Source: Deltaproteobacteria bacterium
GTDB taxonomy: Bacteria > Desulfobacterota > Desulfobacteria > Desulfobacterales > Desulfatirhabdiaceae
Reading direction: 5' to 3'
DNA: 43,370 nucleotides
Assembly: GCA_016219185.1 (NCBI GenBank)
Contig: JACRBZ010000020.1
Coordinates: 1 to 43,370 of the forward strand
Position 1 is the first letter of the stretch, and every line of letters begins with the position of its first letter. A model generated the notes under the pieces. That model ran no database searches and was not told the DNA's origin. It saw only the letters and a list, made by a program, of their open reading frames with translations. This document shows positions 17,767-25,044 of this stretch, piece after piece. Made by a program: the position numbers and the translations under genes.

Positions 17767-19197
17767 TTAATTTTTCGGCATGGAATGCCCGAAATCGCCA
17801 TCCATATTGCCGTTTGATGACTTTGCCCCTTTGGTGGCGTCACCTTCGAGTCTTCCAAGAACATAGAACTCCGCGTCGTTGGGTTCCACATAAAAATCCG
17901 TGGGCAGGGTCTGCTTGGCGACATTCAACGGTTTAACCAGATGCGGCGTGACGATGATGATCAATTCGGTTTCTTCCTTCTGAAATGACTTGCTCTGGAA
18001 GAGGGCGCCGAGAATCGGCAGTTCTCCGAGCAAAGGCCATTTGGAACTGATGGAACGCATGTTGTCCCGCAGCAACCCTGCGATCGCAAAACTCTGCCCG
18101 TCCCCCAGTTCAACCGTGGTGGCTGTTCTACGAGTCCTCAATCCCGGAATTACAAACCCCTGAAGGGTGATTGCAGTGGTGAAGTCAATCTCCGATACTT
18201 CCGGGTTGACATTGATGCTGATTTTGTCGCTGCTCAGTACCGTTGGCGAAAATCCCAGCATGACACCGAATTTCTTGTACTCGATCCCAACCGTTCCAAG
18301 CCCTTGAGGCACAGGCACCGGGAATTCGCCGCCGGCAAGAAAACTGGCCGATTGCCCACTGAGGGTGACCAATGTCGGTTCCGCCAGCACTTTGATCAGT
18401 CCGTCTTCCTTTAATGCATCGATCAACCCCGTCCAGGTATTATCCCCCTGGTTGAACCGAAAGAGAGCGTTTACTGCAGGTGATGCTTGCCAGCCCGAGA
18501 GACCCGAACCGGTCAAAAAATGAGCCTGATCCCGAGTAACTAAAGACGCAAGACTGCCGAGGGTGCTGACCCCGAACTGGCCGCTTGCATCGTTAAAGAA
18601 AAGGTTGATGCCAAGTCGCCGGGTAAGGGTGCGCGACATCTCTGCAACCCGGACTTCCAGCATAACCTGATGAACGCCTCCCACCTGAACCAGATCCTGA
18701 ACCTTACCTTCCGGAGCGTAGGCACGGGCCAGAGATAGTGCCTGGCTTAAATTCGCGGCATTTGAAATTTTTCCGGACAGGGTAATGGAATCGTTCGCAG
18801 CCAGGACTTGCAGGTCTTTTTCGTTGGGTAGGACTTCGTTCAGATGCTGCTTGAAACGCGAAACATTGTAACCGACATTCAAGTCGTAGACGGCTACCAC
18901 CCGGCTGTCTTGCCAGAGGGTGATGTTGGTTGTGCCGGCGGATTTTCCGGTAAGATAAATCTCCCGTGGAGAAAGCAGGATGAAATCAGCCACCTCCGGA
19001 TTTGCTACGGACACACGCTTTATCGGCGTATCGCTCTTCAGCACAATGGATTTGCCGGAGGAAAGTTGGATGGAACTGGTCAAAACCGACTCCGTCGCGG
19101 ATATTTCCGTTGCAACAGAGGCACGGGGCGGCAGAATCAGCATTATGGAAAAAATCATTATCGTTGCTGTCAGTTTATGAGCTCTCAGAGAATCCAT
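17767..19197 (-). CDS. rcpA: RcpA/CpaC secretin of the Flp pilus
   Basis: 476 aa outer-membrane secretin. A signal peptide (hydrophobic up to about residue 35) precedes an RcpA/CpaC-type N-domain (KSIVLKSDTPIKRVSVANPE), a BON-like segment (about 115-180) and the C-terminal secretin domain with VLAEPTLVTLSGQSASFLAGGE and the signature GQSFAIAGLLRDN ... LGELPILGALFQS. It forms the channel through which Flp pili leave the cell. ATG 19197 has GAGGAG 8 nt upstream; the earlier ATG at 19218 would contain that site within its coding part. Confidence 0.95.
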   Translation of the reverse strand: MDSLRAHKLTATIMIFSIMLILPPRASVATEISATESVLTSSIQLSSGKSIVLKSDTPIKRVSVANPEVADFILLSPREIYLTGKSAGTTNITLWQDSRVVAVYDLNVGYNVSRFKQHLNEVLPNEKDLQVLAANDSITLSGKISNAANLSQALSLARAYAPEGKVQDLVQVGGVHQVMLEVRVAEMSRTLTRRLGINLFFNDASGQFGVSTLGSLASLVTRDQAHFLTGSGLSGWQASPAVNALFRFNQGDNTWTGLIDALKEDGLIKVLAEPTLVTLSGQSASFLAGGEFPVPVPQGLGTVGIEYKKFGVMLGFSPTVLSSDKISINVNPEVSEIDFTTAITLQGFVIPGLRTRRTATTVELGDGQSFAIAGLLRDNMRSISSKWPLLGELPILGALFQSKSFQKEETELIIIVTPHLVKPLNVAKQTLPTDFYVEPNDAEFYVLGRLEGDATKGAKSSNGNMDGDFGHSMPKN

Positions 19198-19219
19198 GAT
19201 TGCATCTCCTCGTTGCATC

Positions 19220-20098
19220 CTACTGTGTAAAGTTTATCCGGCTGACTTCGATGCCCTTTATGACCTCAATCGATGCGCTCGGCTTCGGTATCCATTTTTT
19301 AACAGGCGCGGTGCCGGGTTCGGCGGGTTTATTTTTAGGCGGCTCGGGGCGGTACTTTGTTAGAGACAAAGACGCAAGAAGCTTGGGAATGTCCATGCCT
19401 TCGGTGTAAACGCTTTCCATATCGGTTATCGATCTGAGCGATAGCTGAATTTTTCCCTCAGTTGCAGCCAGCGCGAGTTTTTCCGACTCCTCGGGGGTTA
19501 CTTCCAGCGTGTAGACATCAACTGGAGCAGGCTCTCCTTTTTCGTTCTTCTGGACCTGGGTTCCGGTTGCAAGCACATGGATCTTTTCAAGCACCAGTTT
19601 TGTCTTGCTTTCCTTGCCGCTGTCCTTGGAACCATCGACTGTAACCAGAACATCCACACGGTTCCCCGGGTTTACCAGTCCGGCTACGCCGATCACCTTG
19701 TCTCCTTTAACAGAGACAGCGCGTTTCCCGGAAGGCAGTATGCATGCGATTCCGCCGGTTTGAACACTGACCGGTGCAAGCTTGTGCTCGGTAACCGGAT
19801 CATTCGCTTTCAGGGACTCGACGAGTACTCTGTCTTTTAGATCATTGGAATTGCAGAAATGACCGGTGGGAAGACTTTCCTTTAAAAAAGGTAACATCTT
19901 AATCATTTCAGGCTGAAGTTTGGTCCCCCAGGGGATATCCGTCGAGGCAACCACAACCGGAATTGCCTCAGTCTGTTGTACCTGAACCACTTCCTTTGGC
20001 GCCCGCTGCTTCTGTACCCACTGGTAAATGACCCAGGTGCCTGTCACGGCGATAACAATCGATACCAAAAAGGGAATTATAGGCTTCATATTTCCCAT
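19220..20098 (-). CDS. cpaB: CpaB/RcpC, SAF-domain periplasmic pilus protein
   Basis: 292 aa with an N-terminal membrane anchor (residues about 5-25) and a SAF domain (about 45-110, AIPVVVASTDIPWGTKLQPE and AVSVKGDKVIGVAGLVNPGN), typical of Flp pilus assembly protein CpaB/RcpC. It works with the secretin and may contact peptidoglycan. AAGGAGGTG precedes the ATG by 7 nt. It overlaps nothing and is followed after 22 nt by rcpA. Confidence 0.93.
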   Translation of the reverse strand: MGNMKPIIPFLVSIVIAVTGTWVIYQWVQKQRAPKEVVQVQQTEAIPVVVASTDIPWGTKLQPEMIKMLPFLKESLPTGHFCNSNDLKDRVLVESLKANDPVTEHKLAPVSVQTGGIACILPSGKRAVSVKGDKVIGVAGLVNPGNRVDVLVTVDGSKDSGKESKTKLVLEKIHVLATGTQVQKNEKGEPAPVDVYTLEVTPEESEKLALAATEGKIQLSLRSITDMESVYTEGMDIPKLLASLSLTKYRPEPPKNKPAEPGTAPVKKWIPKPSASIEVIKGIEVSRINFTQ

Positions 20099-20115
20099 GC
20101 AAACACCTCCTTGAT

Positions 20116-20685
20116 TTATGGGATAAAGTGATACCCCATGAAATTAACCAGTATGTACGAACCCGTCCCCAAAGCGATGGCAAGACCATAACAAAGTCTG
20201 GGGCGTTTGAGTCGGCCATCATCCGGATCTGGAATGTACTCCCGCGTTGACAAAAATATCAGACATCTTTGCCAAAAATTTTTAAAATAATCCTTGAACT
20301 GTGACTTAAAAAAGAAAATGATGAGCAACGCGTAGATGCCGCCGATGATTGCAGTAAGTAAAAATGCACCCAAAACTCCTTTTGCTCCCAAATATCCACC
20401 CACTGCGCCCATGAGCTTGGCGTCTCCTGCGCCCATTCCTCCCAGCAAATACGGAATCAACAAGACCCCGATGCCCACGGCAATCCCCTTGAGGCTGAAA
20501 AGAAAACCATCAAAACCGTTTGTAAATGAATAAAGTGTCAGCGCGGCTATCATTCCTGGAAAGGTCAAATAATTGGGTATTCTGTGCGATCTGAGATCCG
20601 TAGTTGCCGAGAACAGCAAAATTACCGACAAGACGATATACAGAATTGACTCGATTTTGAATGCATGTGCGCTTATCATATTCAC
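20116..20685 (-). CDS. tadV: TadV/CpaA prepilin peptidase (A24 family)
   Basis: 189 aa polytopic inner-membrane aspartic peptidase. The two catalytic Asp motifs are visible: TTDLRSHRIPN (first Asp about residue 28) and GMGAGDAKLMG (GxGD). It is the short form without the N-methyltransferase domain, as expected for TadV. It cleaves Flp, TadE and TadG leaders. The start is GTG at 20685; an ATG at 20679 in the same frame is an alternative with the AGGTGA just upstream. Confidence 0.93.
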   Translation of the reverse strand: MNMISAHAFKIESILYIVLSVILLFSATTDLRSHRIPNYLTFPGMIAALTLYSFTNGFDGFLFSLKGIAVGIGVLLIPYLLGGMGAGDAKLMGAVGGYLGAKGVLGAFLLTAIIGGIYALLIIFFFKSQFKDYFKNFWQRCLIFLSTREYIPDPDDGRLKRPRLCYGLAIALGTGSYILVNFMGYHFIP

Positions 20686-20717
20686 CTAAGTAATCCTTTA
20701 ATATCTCGCATGAGGTT

Positions 20718-20761
20718 GAAGGGCCGACATCATAATCTTGTGCATTTGATGCCCGCCCTTC
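20718..20761 (-). other. Intercistronic hairpin between flp and tadV
   Basis: GAAGGGC and GCCCTTC (7 bp) close a stem with a further CATCA/TGATG pairing inside. It lies in the 101-nt gap between the 47-aa pilin stop and the tadV start, with no U-run on the minus strand. It could stabilise the pilin mRNA or attenuate read-through so that pilin exceeds machinery. That function is inferred. Confidence 0.45.
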
Positions 20762-20786
20762 TCTAAGTGGTTTTTCCTTAACTTGA

Positions 20787-20930
20787 CTAAAAAGCTGGGA
20801 CCAAATTAAAAAGGCCTTGAGTACTCATTCCGATAGCAGTGACGGCTGCTGCGCAAACTACTAAAATCAATAGTAGCATAAGCCCATATTCAATTGTGGA
20901 GGCACCACTTTGATCAGAAAATTTCTTCAC
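20787..20930 (-). CDS. flp: Flp-type pilin (47 aa)
   Basis: A short gene starting with GTG (GAGAGGTGA about 5 nt upstream). The product begins MKKFSDQSGASTIEYGLM, showing the Flp processing signature G-x4-E-Y (Gly9, Glu14, Tyr15), followed by one hydrophobic helix. After TadV cleavage the mature peptide would be about 38 aa. It is the second of two tandem pilin genes and its mature sequence differs substantially from the first, so it could be a minor pilin. Confidence 0.93.
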   Translation of the reverse strand: MKKFSDQSGASTIEYGLMLLLILVVCAAAVTAIGMSTQGLFNLVPAF

Positions 20931-20981
20931 TGTTTCACCTCTCTATTTGGACCCTTTATAATTCAAGCTTCCTAAAAGTTA

Positions 20982-21143
20982 TTATAACGCAGCGTTAATT
21001 GTGGAGAACGTTGAATCCGCACTTTTGCCAAGGGCTGTAACCGTTACGACACAAACCGCTGCGATTAGAGCCAACATAAGACCATATTCCACCATGGTCG
21101 CACCCTCTTCGTCCTTGAAAAAATTCATTAGTTTTTTAATCAT
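20982..21143 (-). CDS. flp: Flp-type major pilin candidate (53 aa)
   Basis: ATG at 21143 with GGAG about 9 nt upstream. The product contains DEEGATMVEYGLMLALI, a textbook Flp pilin leader with Gly14 at the cleavage site and Glu19-Tyr20 following. A single transmembrane-like helix fills the rest. It is the first gene of the tad run and the best candidate for the main pilus subunit. The 250-nt leader upstream is AT-rich and carries one copy of the repeated 48-bp element. Confidence 0.95.
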   Translation of the reverse strand: MIKKLMNFFKDEEGATMVEYGLMLALIAAVCVVTVTALGKSADSTFSTINAAL

Positions 21144-21241
21144 TTTTCATTCTCCTTTTTTAGTGTTTTGTGCTTGACTTTGGTTTCGAGTGGTTAAAAA
21201 AAACGAATCGTTTCATTTTAATCCTTTTCTTTTTACTCTTC

Positions 21242-21251
21242 TCACCTCCTT
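21242..21251 (-). promoter_or_regulatory. Perfect Shine-Dalgarno sequence without a nearby start
   Basis: The minus strand reads AAGGAGGTGA, ten bases perfectly complementary to the usual 16S anti-SD. No ATG, GTG or TTG follows at 5-12 nt. The nearest ATG (21216) has its own AAAAGGA and opens only an 18-codon frame. It may be a ribosome standby or stabilising site in the flp leader. Confidence 0.4.
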
Positions 21252-21315
21252 TTTTGATAGGCAATCTTTAGTAGCGCAACTTTTTGACTAATAATTTACT
21301 ATGATTAAATGTAAT

Positions 21316-21363
21316 TACAAGGGGGATTTTATCTTCCCTATAATAGGTATGCGAATACCCATT
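21316..21363 (-). repeat. 48-bp leader element, copy 1 (upstream of flp)
   Basis: 45 of 48 bases match copy 2 at 21731-21778, in the same orientation. On the minus strand it holds GGTAT-TCGC-ATACC, then the palindrome CCTATTATAGG, then a weaker GGGA/TCCC arm. It ends 173 nt before the flp start codon. It could be an operator/promoter block or a structured leader RNA. Confidence 0.75.
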
Positions 21364-21393
21364 CACTTTTTAGATTGAGTCATAGCTTCATTT

Positions 21394-21594
21394 TTAATGG
21401 CAATTAATCAATCTGATGCCCTTGATTGACAGCTCACACGATGGGCAGACAAAAACATGGATCCCTGTGTGATTGTTCCAGAAAGAGCAACACCGGCAAC
21501 AGGTTTGCCCGCATTCCGGACAGGAAAAGACAGGGCCGGAATGATCACGGCCAGATGACTGGCAAATATTGATATTGTGGATCAAGTTTGTCAT
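21394..21594 (-). CDS. Small zinc-ribbon-like protein upstream of the pilins
   Basis: 66 aa, family not recognised. Cysteines are arranged as CPECGQTCCRCC (residues 25-36) and CPSC (50-53), which would suit one or two zinc ribbons. The ATG at 21594 is preceded by AGGAGG at 5 nt. The longer frame to 21777 runs through the repeated leader element and is probably not translated. The gene sits just before flp in the same direction and shares the leader element with it, so co-regulation with the pilus is likely. Nucleic-acid binding or a redox role are both possible. Confidence 0.65.
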   Translation of the reverse strand: MTNLIHNINICQSSGRDHSGPVFSCPECGQTCCRCCSFWNNHTGIHVFVCPSCELSIKGIRLINCH

Positions 21595-21730
21595 GTGGAC
21601 CTCCTTTCCGTTTAAATGAGGGCAGTAGCTTCTTAGATATCTCTTCAATTGCCCGCCCCTAATCGTTTTATCCGATCTTATTGTGAAGTTACTAATTTTT
21701 TGTTTAAATCTTACTATTATAAAAGGCAAA

Positions 21731-21778
21731 TACAAGGGGGAATTTATCTTTCCTATAATAGGTATGCGGATACCCATT
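21731..21778 (-). repeat. 48-bp leader element, copy 2 (upstream of zinc-ribbon gene)
   Basis: Second copy of the element described at 21316-21363, lying 137 nt before the zinc-ribbon start codon. The tetraloop between the GGTAT/ATACC arms changes from TCGC to CCGC while both arms are unchanged. Weaker similarity continues about 25 bp beyond the core on the side facing the gene. Confidence 0.75.
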
Positions 21779-21829
21779 AGATTTCAAATTTAGTTTTATG
21801 GAAGAGGGAATTCAAGGAAAACGCAGTTA

Positions 21830-21965
21830 ATGACTGGTCAGAGTATAGATAGTTTTGCACGGAGGGCATGGAGCAGGATCAACATGGACGGACGCGGGCG
21901 CGCATTTGAAAGACTTTGGGGCAGGACGTCAAGCACGAAGACGTAAATCTAAAGATGAATCTGTC
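21830..21965 (+). pseudogene. Remnant of an IS3-family transposase (rve core C-terminal part)
   Basis: The plus strand encodes INMDGRGRAFERLW, then after a frameshift QDVKHEDVNLK. IS3-type DDE transposases carry MDGRGRALDNxFIERLWRSVKYEDVYLK at this place, so the fragment is a recognisable vestige with an internal deletion (the DN segment) and a frameshift. No terminal inverted repeats or complete ORF remain. It occupies the 401-nt gene-free stretch between the zinc-ribbon gene and the AAA ATPase gene, along with the second leader element; nothing else was recognised there. Confidence 0.72.
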
Positions 21966-21995
21966 TCCTTGCTTATGCAATAATATTATGATATA

Positions 21996-23399
21996 TCAAG
22001 TATCTACAAAATAATTCTGCCACGCGGCATCAATTCCCTCACGCGTAAGCATGGGCGCATGCATGTAGTAATGGGCGCTATCGATGATGTGGTCAATAAT
22101 ATCCCGAGGATGGCAGGCATTCAAATTGACACGAAGCCTTCTGTAATAATTTTCCATGAGATATTCGAAAATTTCCTTGTTAAAGGGGATCGTGGTGCTA
22201 TGGCATACTTTTTTGAATATTGCCTCGTACTTTGCCTCCGAAGGATGGTCAATTTTGATTTTATAGCGGATCCGCCGCAGGAACGCCTCGTCGGAAAGCG
22301 CTTTGGGCTCAATATTGGTTGAAAATATGACGAGCATGTCGAATGGTATTTCAAATTTTATCCCCGTATGAAGGGTCATGAAATCCACATGGCGGTCCAG
22401 CGGAACAATCCAGCGGTTCAACAGACTTTGCGGCTCGATAAGCTGTCTGCCGAAATCGTCCGCAATGAACAAACCATTGTTGGCTTTCATTTGAAGTGAA
22501 GCTTCATAATATTTGGAAACAGGATTAAAATCCAGATCGAGCATCTTCAGCGAAAGCTCTCCACCTGTCATGACCATCGGGCGTTTAATTCTTACCCAGC
22601 GCTGATCGACCTGAGTCATATCATCATCGCAGCCAACCGGAACATGATTGACAGGATCAAACATAATAATAATCTGGCCGCCCACGGTGATGGCATAGGG
22701 GATATAGACCGTTTCGGGAAGCAGCGCACCAATGGTCTCGGCAATAGCGGTCTTGCCGTTTCCGGATGGCCCGTAAACGAACATGGCCTTTCCCGAGCTG
22801 ATGGCCGGGCCGAGGCGTTTTAATAGGGATTCGCTCAGAACTAGATGAGAGAAAGCCTGTTTGACGGTTTCCTGGCTTACGACAATATGCCTGACAGTTT
22901 GAAACTCCACCATTTCGCGATAATCTTCAAGAGTTACCGGCGCTGGACCGACATATCGGCATAAATCCATTAATTCGATTCCTCGACTTTTGCCAAGATC
23001 GGTAATTCTGTAATTATAGGAAATCGTGGAAAATGAGCTGCCGCCCGTCACCTCGATCAGACGCTCCCGCTTAAGCGTTTCAACAATTTTATTAACCAGA
23101 GAAACAGGAAGTTTGACCCTATCAGCGACATCGGCAATCATGAATTCACCCAGGGAATTGATATGCTTCATGATCAAGTCGGCAATAAATGGTGTCGAAA
23201 GTCCCGTCTCTTCGATACTTGAGGGAACTACAGGATGCTTTTTAAGGAACCGGTTCAGTTCCTCTTGGTTGATGGCCCCGAGCGCAATCAGATTTTGGCC
23301 GAGCCTGCCGCCCTCTGTGCGCTGTCGCTTCAAGGCTCTGTTCAGATCCTGTTCAGTGATGATGCCTTCGCCGAGTAATCTGTCTCCTATGGATGCCAC
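21996..23399 (-). CDS. AAA ATPase with MshEN-like N-terminus and winged-helix segment
   Basis: 467 aa. Residues about 1-55 contain two tandem 24-residue motifs, SIGDRLLGEGIITEQDLNRA and RLGQNLIALGAINQEELNRF, resembling the MshEN fold that binds c-di-GMP in type II secretion and MSHA ATPases. A winged-helix-like region (about 70-140) follows. The AAA domain (about 185-440) has Walker A GPSGNGKTAIAE, Walker B LFIADDFGRQ and sensor STNIE. GTG 23399 is chosen because AAAGGAG lies 5 nt upstream; the frame extends to a TTG at 23435. It follows the Wzz-like and CpsD-like genes by 22 nt and likely serves polysaccharide export or its regulation. The exact role is unknown. Confidence 0.75.
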   Translation of the reverse strand: MASIGDRLLGEGIITEQDLNRALKRQRTEGGRLGQNLIALGAINQEELNRFLKKHPVVPSSIEETGLSTPFIADLIMKHINSLGEFMIADVADRVKLPVSLVNKIVETLKRERLIEVTGGSSFSTISYNYRITDLGKSRGIELMDLCRYVGPAPVTLEDYREMVEFQTVRHIVVSQETVKQAFSHLVLSESLLKRLGPAISSGKAMFVYGPSGNGKTAIAETIGALLPETVYIPYAITVGGQIIIMFDPVNHVPVGCDDDMTQVDQRWVRIKRPMVMTGGELSLKMLDLDFNPVSKYYEASLQMKANNGLFIADDFGRQLIEPQSLLNRWIVPLDRHVDFMTLHTGIKFEIPFDMLVIFSTNIEPKALSDEAFLRRIRYKIKIDHPSEAKYEAIFKKVCHSTTIPFNKEIFEYLMENYYRRLRVNLNACHPRDIIDHIIDSAHYYMHAPMLTREGIDAAWQNYFVDT

Positions 23400-23421
23400 A
23401 ATTGCTCCTTTCGCAAAGTCC

Positions 23422-24279
23422 TCAATCGTTAACAAACAGCGATTGGGATGTGCCCTTGGGTTTCATGCGTAGAACCAGTGGTTCAAGATTGGGCATAACG
23501 CCGATAATCCGAAGATCCAGGTAGCGGGATGTCTGCCTTTCGGATTTGAATGACGGATCAATCCATTCCACAAACCCTGCCAGTATAAACATAAGCACCA
23601 GAGAACCTGCCAGAATCATGGCCGCGGGAAGCAGCCTGCTGGACCGCCAGAAGATACGATGTCCCTGAACGATTATATCTCCTTCAGGGACGGCCGATTG
23701 AGAAGGGAAAAGGGTGGACTCAGTGTCCGGAGCATCTTTTCGCACGGGCTGAATTCGTGGAGGCCCGTTGTTCTCGGACGTATTGGCCCGGTCCAGCTTT
23801 TTCGTGCTGCGTATCAGGCCATCCTTTGATCTGCTTACAAGTCGCTGGGTGTAATAATTGACAAGCATCTTGCCCATATCCGCATCATGTCCATAATAAC
23901 TCAGAAGAACATGCGCCTCATCGGCCGTTTTAAGGGACATGCTGTTTTCAATAACGCCTCGTAAATTGCGGGAGGTTGCATCTTCCTTCCGGCCATGCAA
24001 GGTCATCTCAACGTACTTGATTAAATCCGTTATTGCAAAATCATCCAGAAACAGCCAGGCTGGGTTCGAAGCCATTTCTCCCATGAGTATGATATCGACA
24101 GGCGTCTTGGAGAGAGCAATCGGTGCCGTCTTTTGGACAGCAAGCATCTGAGTAACATAAAATCTGTCCGGCACAGCCGCTGCAACCAAAAGATAGATCG
24201 CCAGGGGCAGAAAGACAAATGGCAGCCACACTCGGATTTTCCGTAAGCCGAGTCGATATCGTCGGATATAGTAGATCAT
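23422..24279 (-). CDS. Wzz-like polysaccharide co-polymerase membrane protein
   Basis: 285 aa with an N-terminal transmembrane helix (about 18-36), a periplasmic region of about 180 residues and a C-terminal helix (about 217-237), the topology of chain-length determinant (Wzz/PCP) proteins. Conserved Wzz sequence motifs are weak and the Pro-rich motif near TM2 is not obvious. The adjoining CpsD-like ATPase is the usual partner of such proteins. The periplasmic part holds a positively charged, low-complexity stretch (about 150-200). Confidence 0.65.
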   Translation of the reverse strand: MIYYIRRYRLGLRKIRVWLPFVFLPLAIYLLVAAAVPDRFYVTQMLAVQKTAPIALSKTPVDIILMGEMASNPAWLFLDDFAITDLIKYVEMTLHGRKEDATSRNLRGVIENSMSLKTADEAHVLLSYYGHDADMGKMLVNYYTQRLVSRSKDGLIRSTKKLDRANTSENNGPPRIQPVRKDAPDTESTLFPSQSAVPEGDIIVQGHRIFWRSSRLLPAAMILAGSLVLMFILAGFVEWIDPSFKSERQTSRYLDLRIIGVMPNLEPLVLRMKPKGTSQSLFVND

Positions 24280-24303
24280 AATGAAGGGTTCTCCTCTCTG
24301 TCA

Positions 24304-24951
24304 TCACAGCCGATTCTTCCAATGATTCACCACCACACCAGCCATTTTTCCGCAGGAGCCTTCCAGTATTATCCTGGCCCGCTTGACCTGCTGGCGCGGC
24401 GTTACACCTGTCAACACCACCAGGATCACCGCATTGCTGACATTGCCCAGGATGGCCGGATCGATCATGCAGCGGTTAGGGGGAAACACCGCGGCCGTAT
24501 CCACAAGGATAAAATCATAGGATTCATGCGCCTGCTTCAGAATGGACTGCGCCAACCCGGGGTTTTCCGTATTAAAACCGCCGTCATGCCCGTTTGGAGC
24601 CGGTGCGGTCAGAATATCCAGGTTTTCCAAACCCGAAGGACGGATCAATGCTTTCATGTTATTGTCCTGAGAATACCGTTTCAGGTCCCATTCAGGAACA
24701 AGTCCGAAGCATCGATGCAGACCGGGGGAGTGCCAATTCATGTCAATTGCCAGAATGCTTTTATTGGCATGCTTGGCAGCAATCATCCCCAGACTGGAAG
24801 TCAATGTGGTTTTACCTTCCCCCGAGGCAGCGCTGGTGACCATGCAGCAGAAAGGTGTGTCTCGGGCCAGATTTTCAATACCTGCCAGCATCCGCTTGGT
24901 CTCAGCCAGTTCGGATAATATTTGAACTTTCTGTTGTTCTGGAATTTCCAT
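24304..24951 (-). CDS. CpsD/CapB-like P-loop ATPase (BY-kinase family)
   Basis: 215 aa. Walker A TSAASGEGKTTLTSSLG, Walker A' ILAIDMNWHSPGLH and Walker B DFILVDTAAV match the bacterial tyrosine kinase/ParA-like fold. The C-terminal Tyr cluster of true autokinases is absent; the protein ends in VVNHWKNRL. It pairs with the Wzz-like gene 24 nt downstream, as in capsule and exopolysaccharide loci. The start ATG is preceded by AGGAGG at 10 nt. The missing Tyr tail suggests an ATPase regulator rather than an active kinase. Confidence 0.8.
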   Translation of the reverse strand: MEIPEQQKVQILSELAETKRMLAGIENLARDTPFCCMVTSAASGEGKTTLTSSLGMIAAKHANKSILAIDMNWHSPGLHRCFGLVPEWDLKRYSQDNNMKALIRPSGLENLDILTAPAPNGHDGGFNTENPGLAQSILKQAHESYDFILVDTAAVFPPNRCMIDPAILGNVSNAVILVVLTGVTPRQQVKRARIILEGSCGKMAGVVVNHWKNRL

Positions 24952-25044
24952 CGGATCATGTCCTCCTGTTTAAACGGCAGTTCAAGCCATAACGTCGAAT
25001 TGATTCCTACGACAACATGATATTTTTAAACATTAAAGTCAGGT

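Noticed and set aside
21160..21216. 18-aa leader peptide (MKRFVFFNHSKPKSSTKH) before flp
   Set aside because: Has a fair RBS but no sign of attenuation codons or conservation visible here; too little to call a gene.
21316..21363. 15-aa peptide MGIRIPIIGKIKSPL encoded by leader element copy 1
   Set aside because: Third-position differences between copies hint at coding, but no Shine-Dalgarno precedes either copy and three differences are too few. Kept only as an alternative in the findings.
20931..21393. Sigma-54 promoter for flp
   Set aside because: No GG-N10-GC element of the TGGCAC-N5-TTGC type was found by eye, so control of the pilins by the sigma-54 regulator remains unsupported.
21490..21520. 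Second GEMM riboswitch (GGCAAACC match)
   Set aside because: Only the single word matches, inside the zinc-ribbon coding sequence; the other conserved aptamer segments are missing.
21595..21777. N-terminal extension of the zinc-ribbon ORF
   Set aside because: It translates the repeated leader element; the strong AGGAGG directly before 21594 decides the start.
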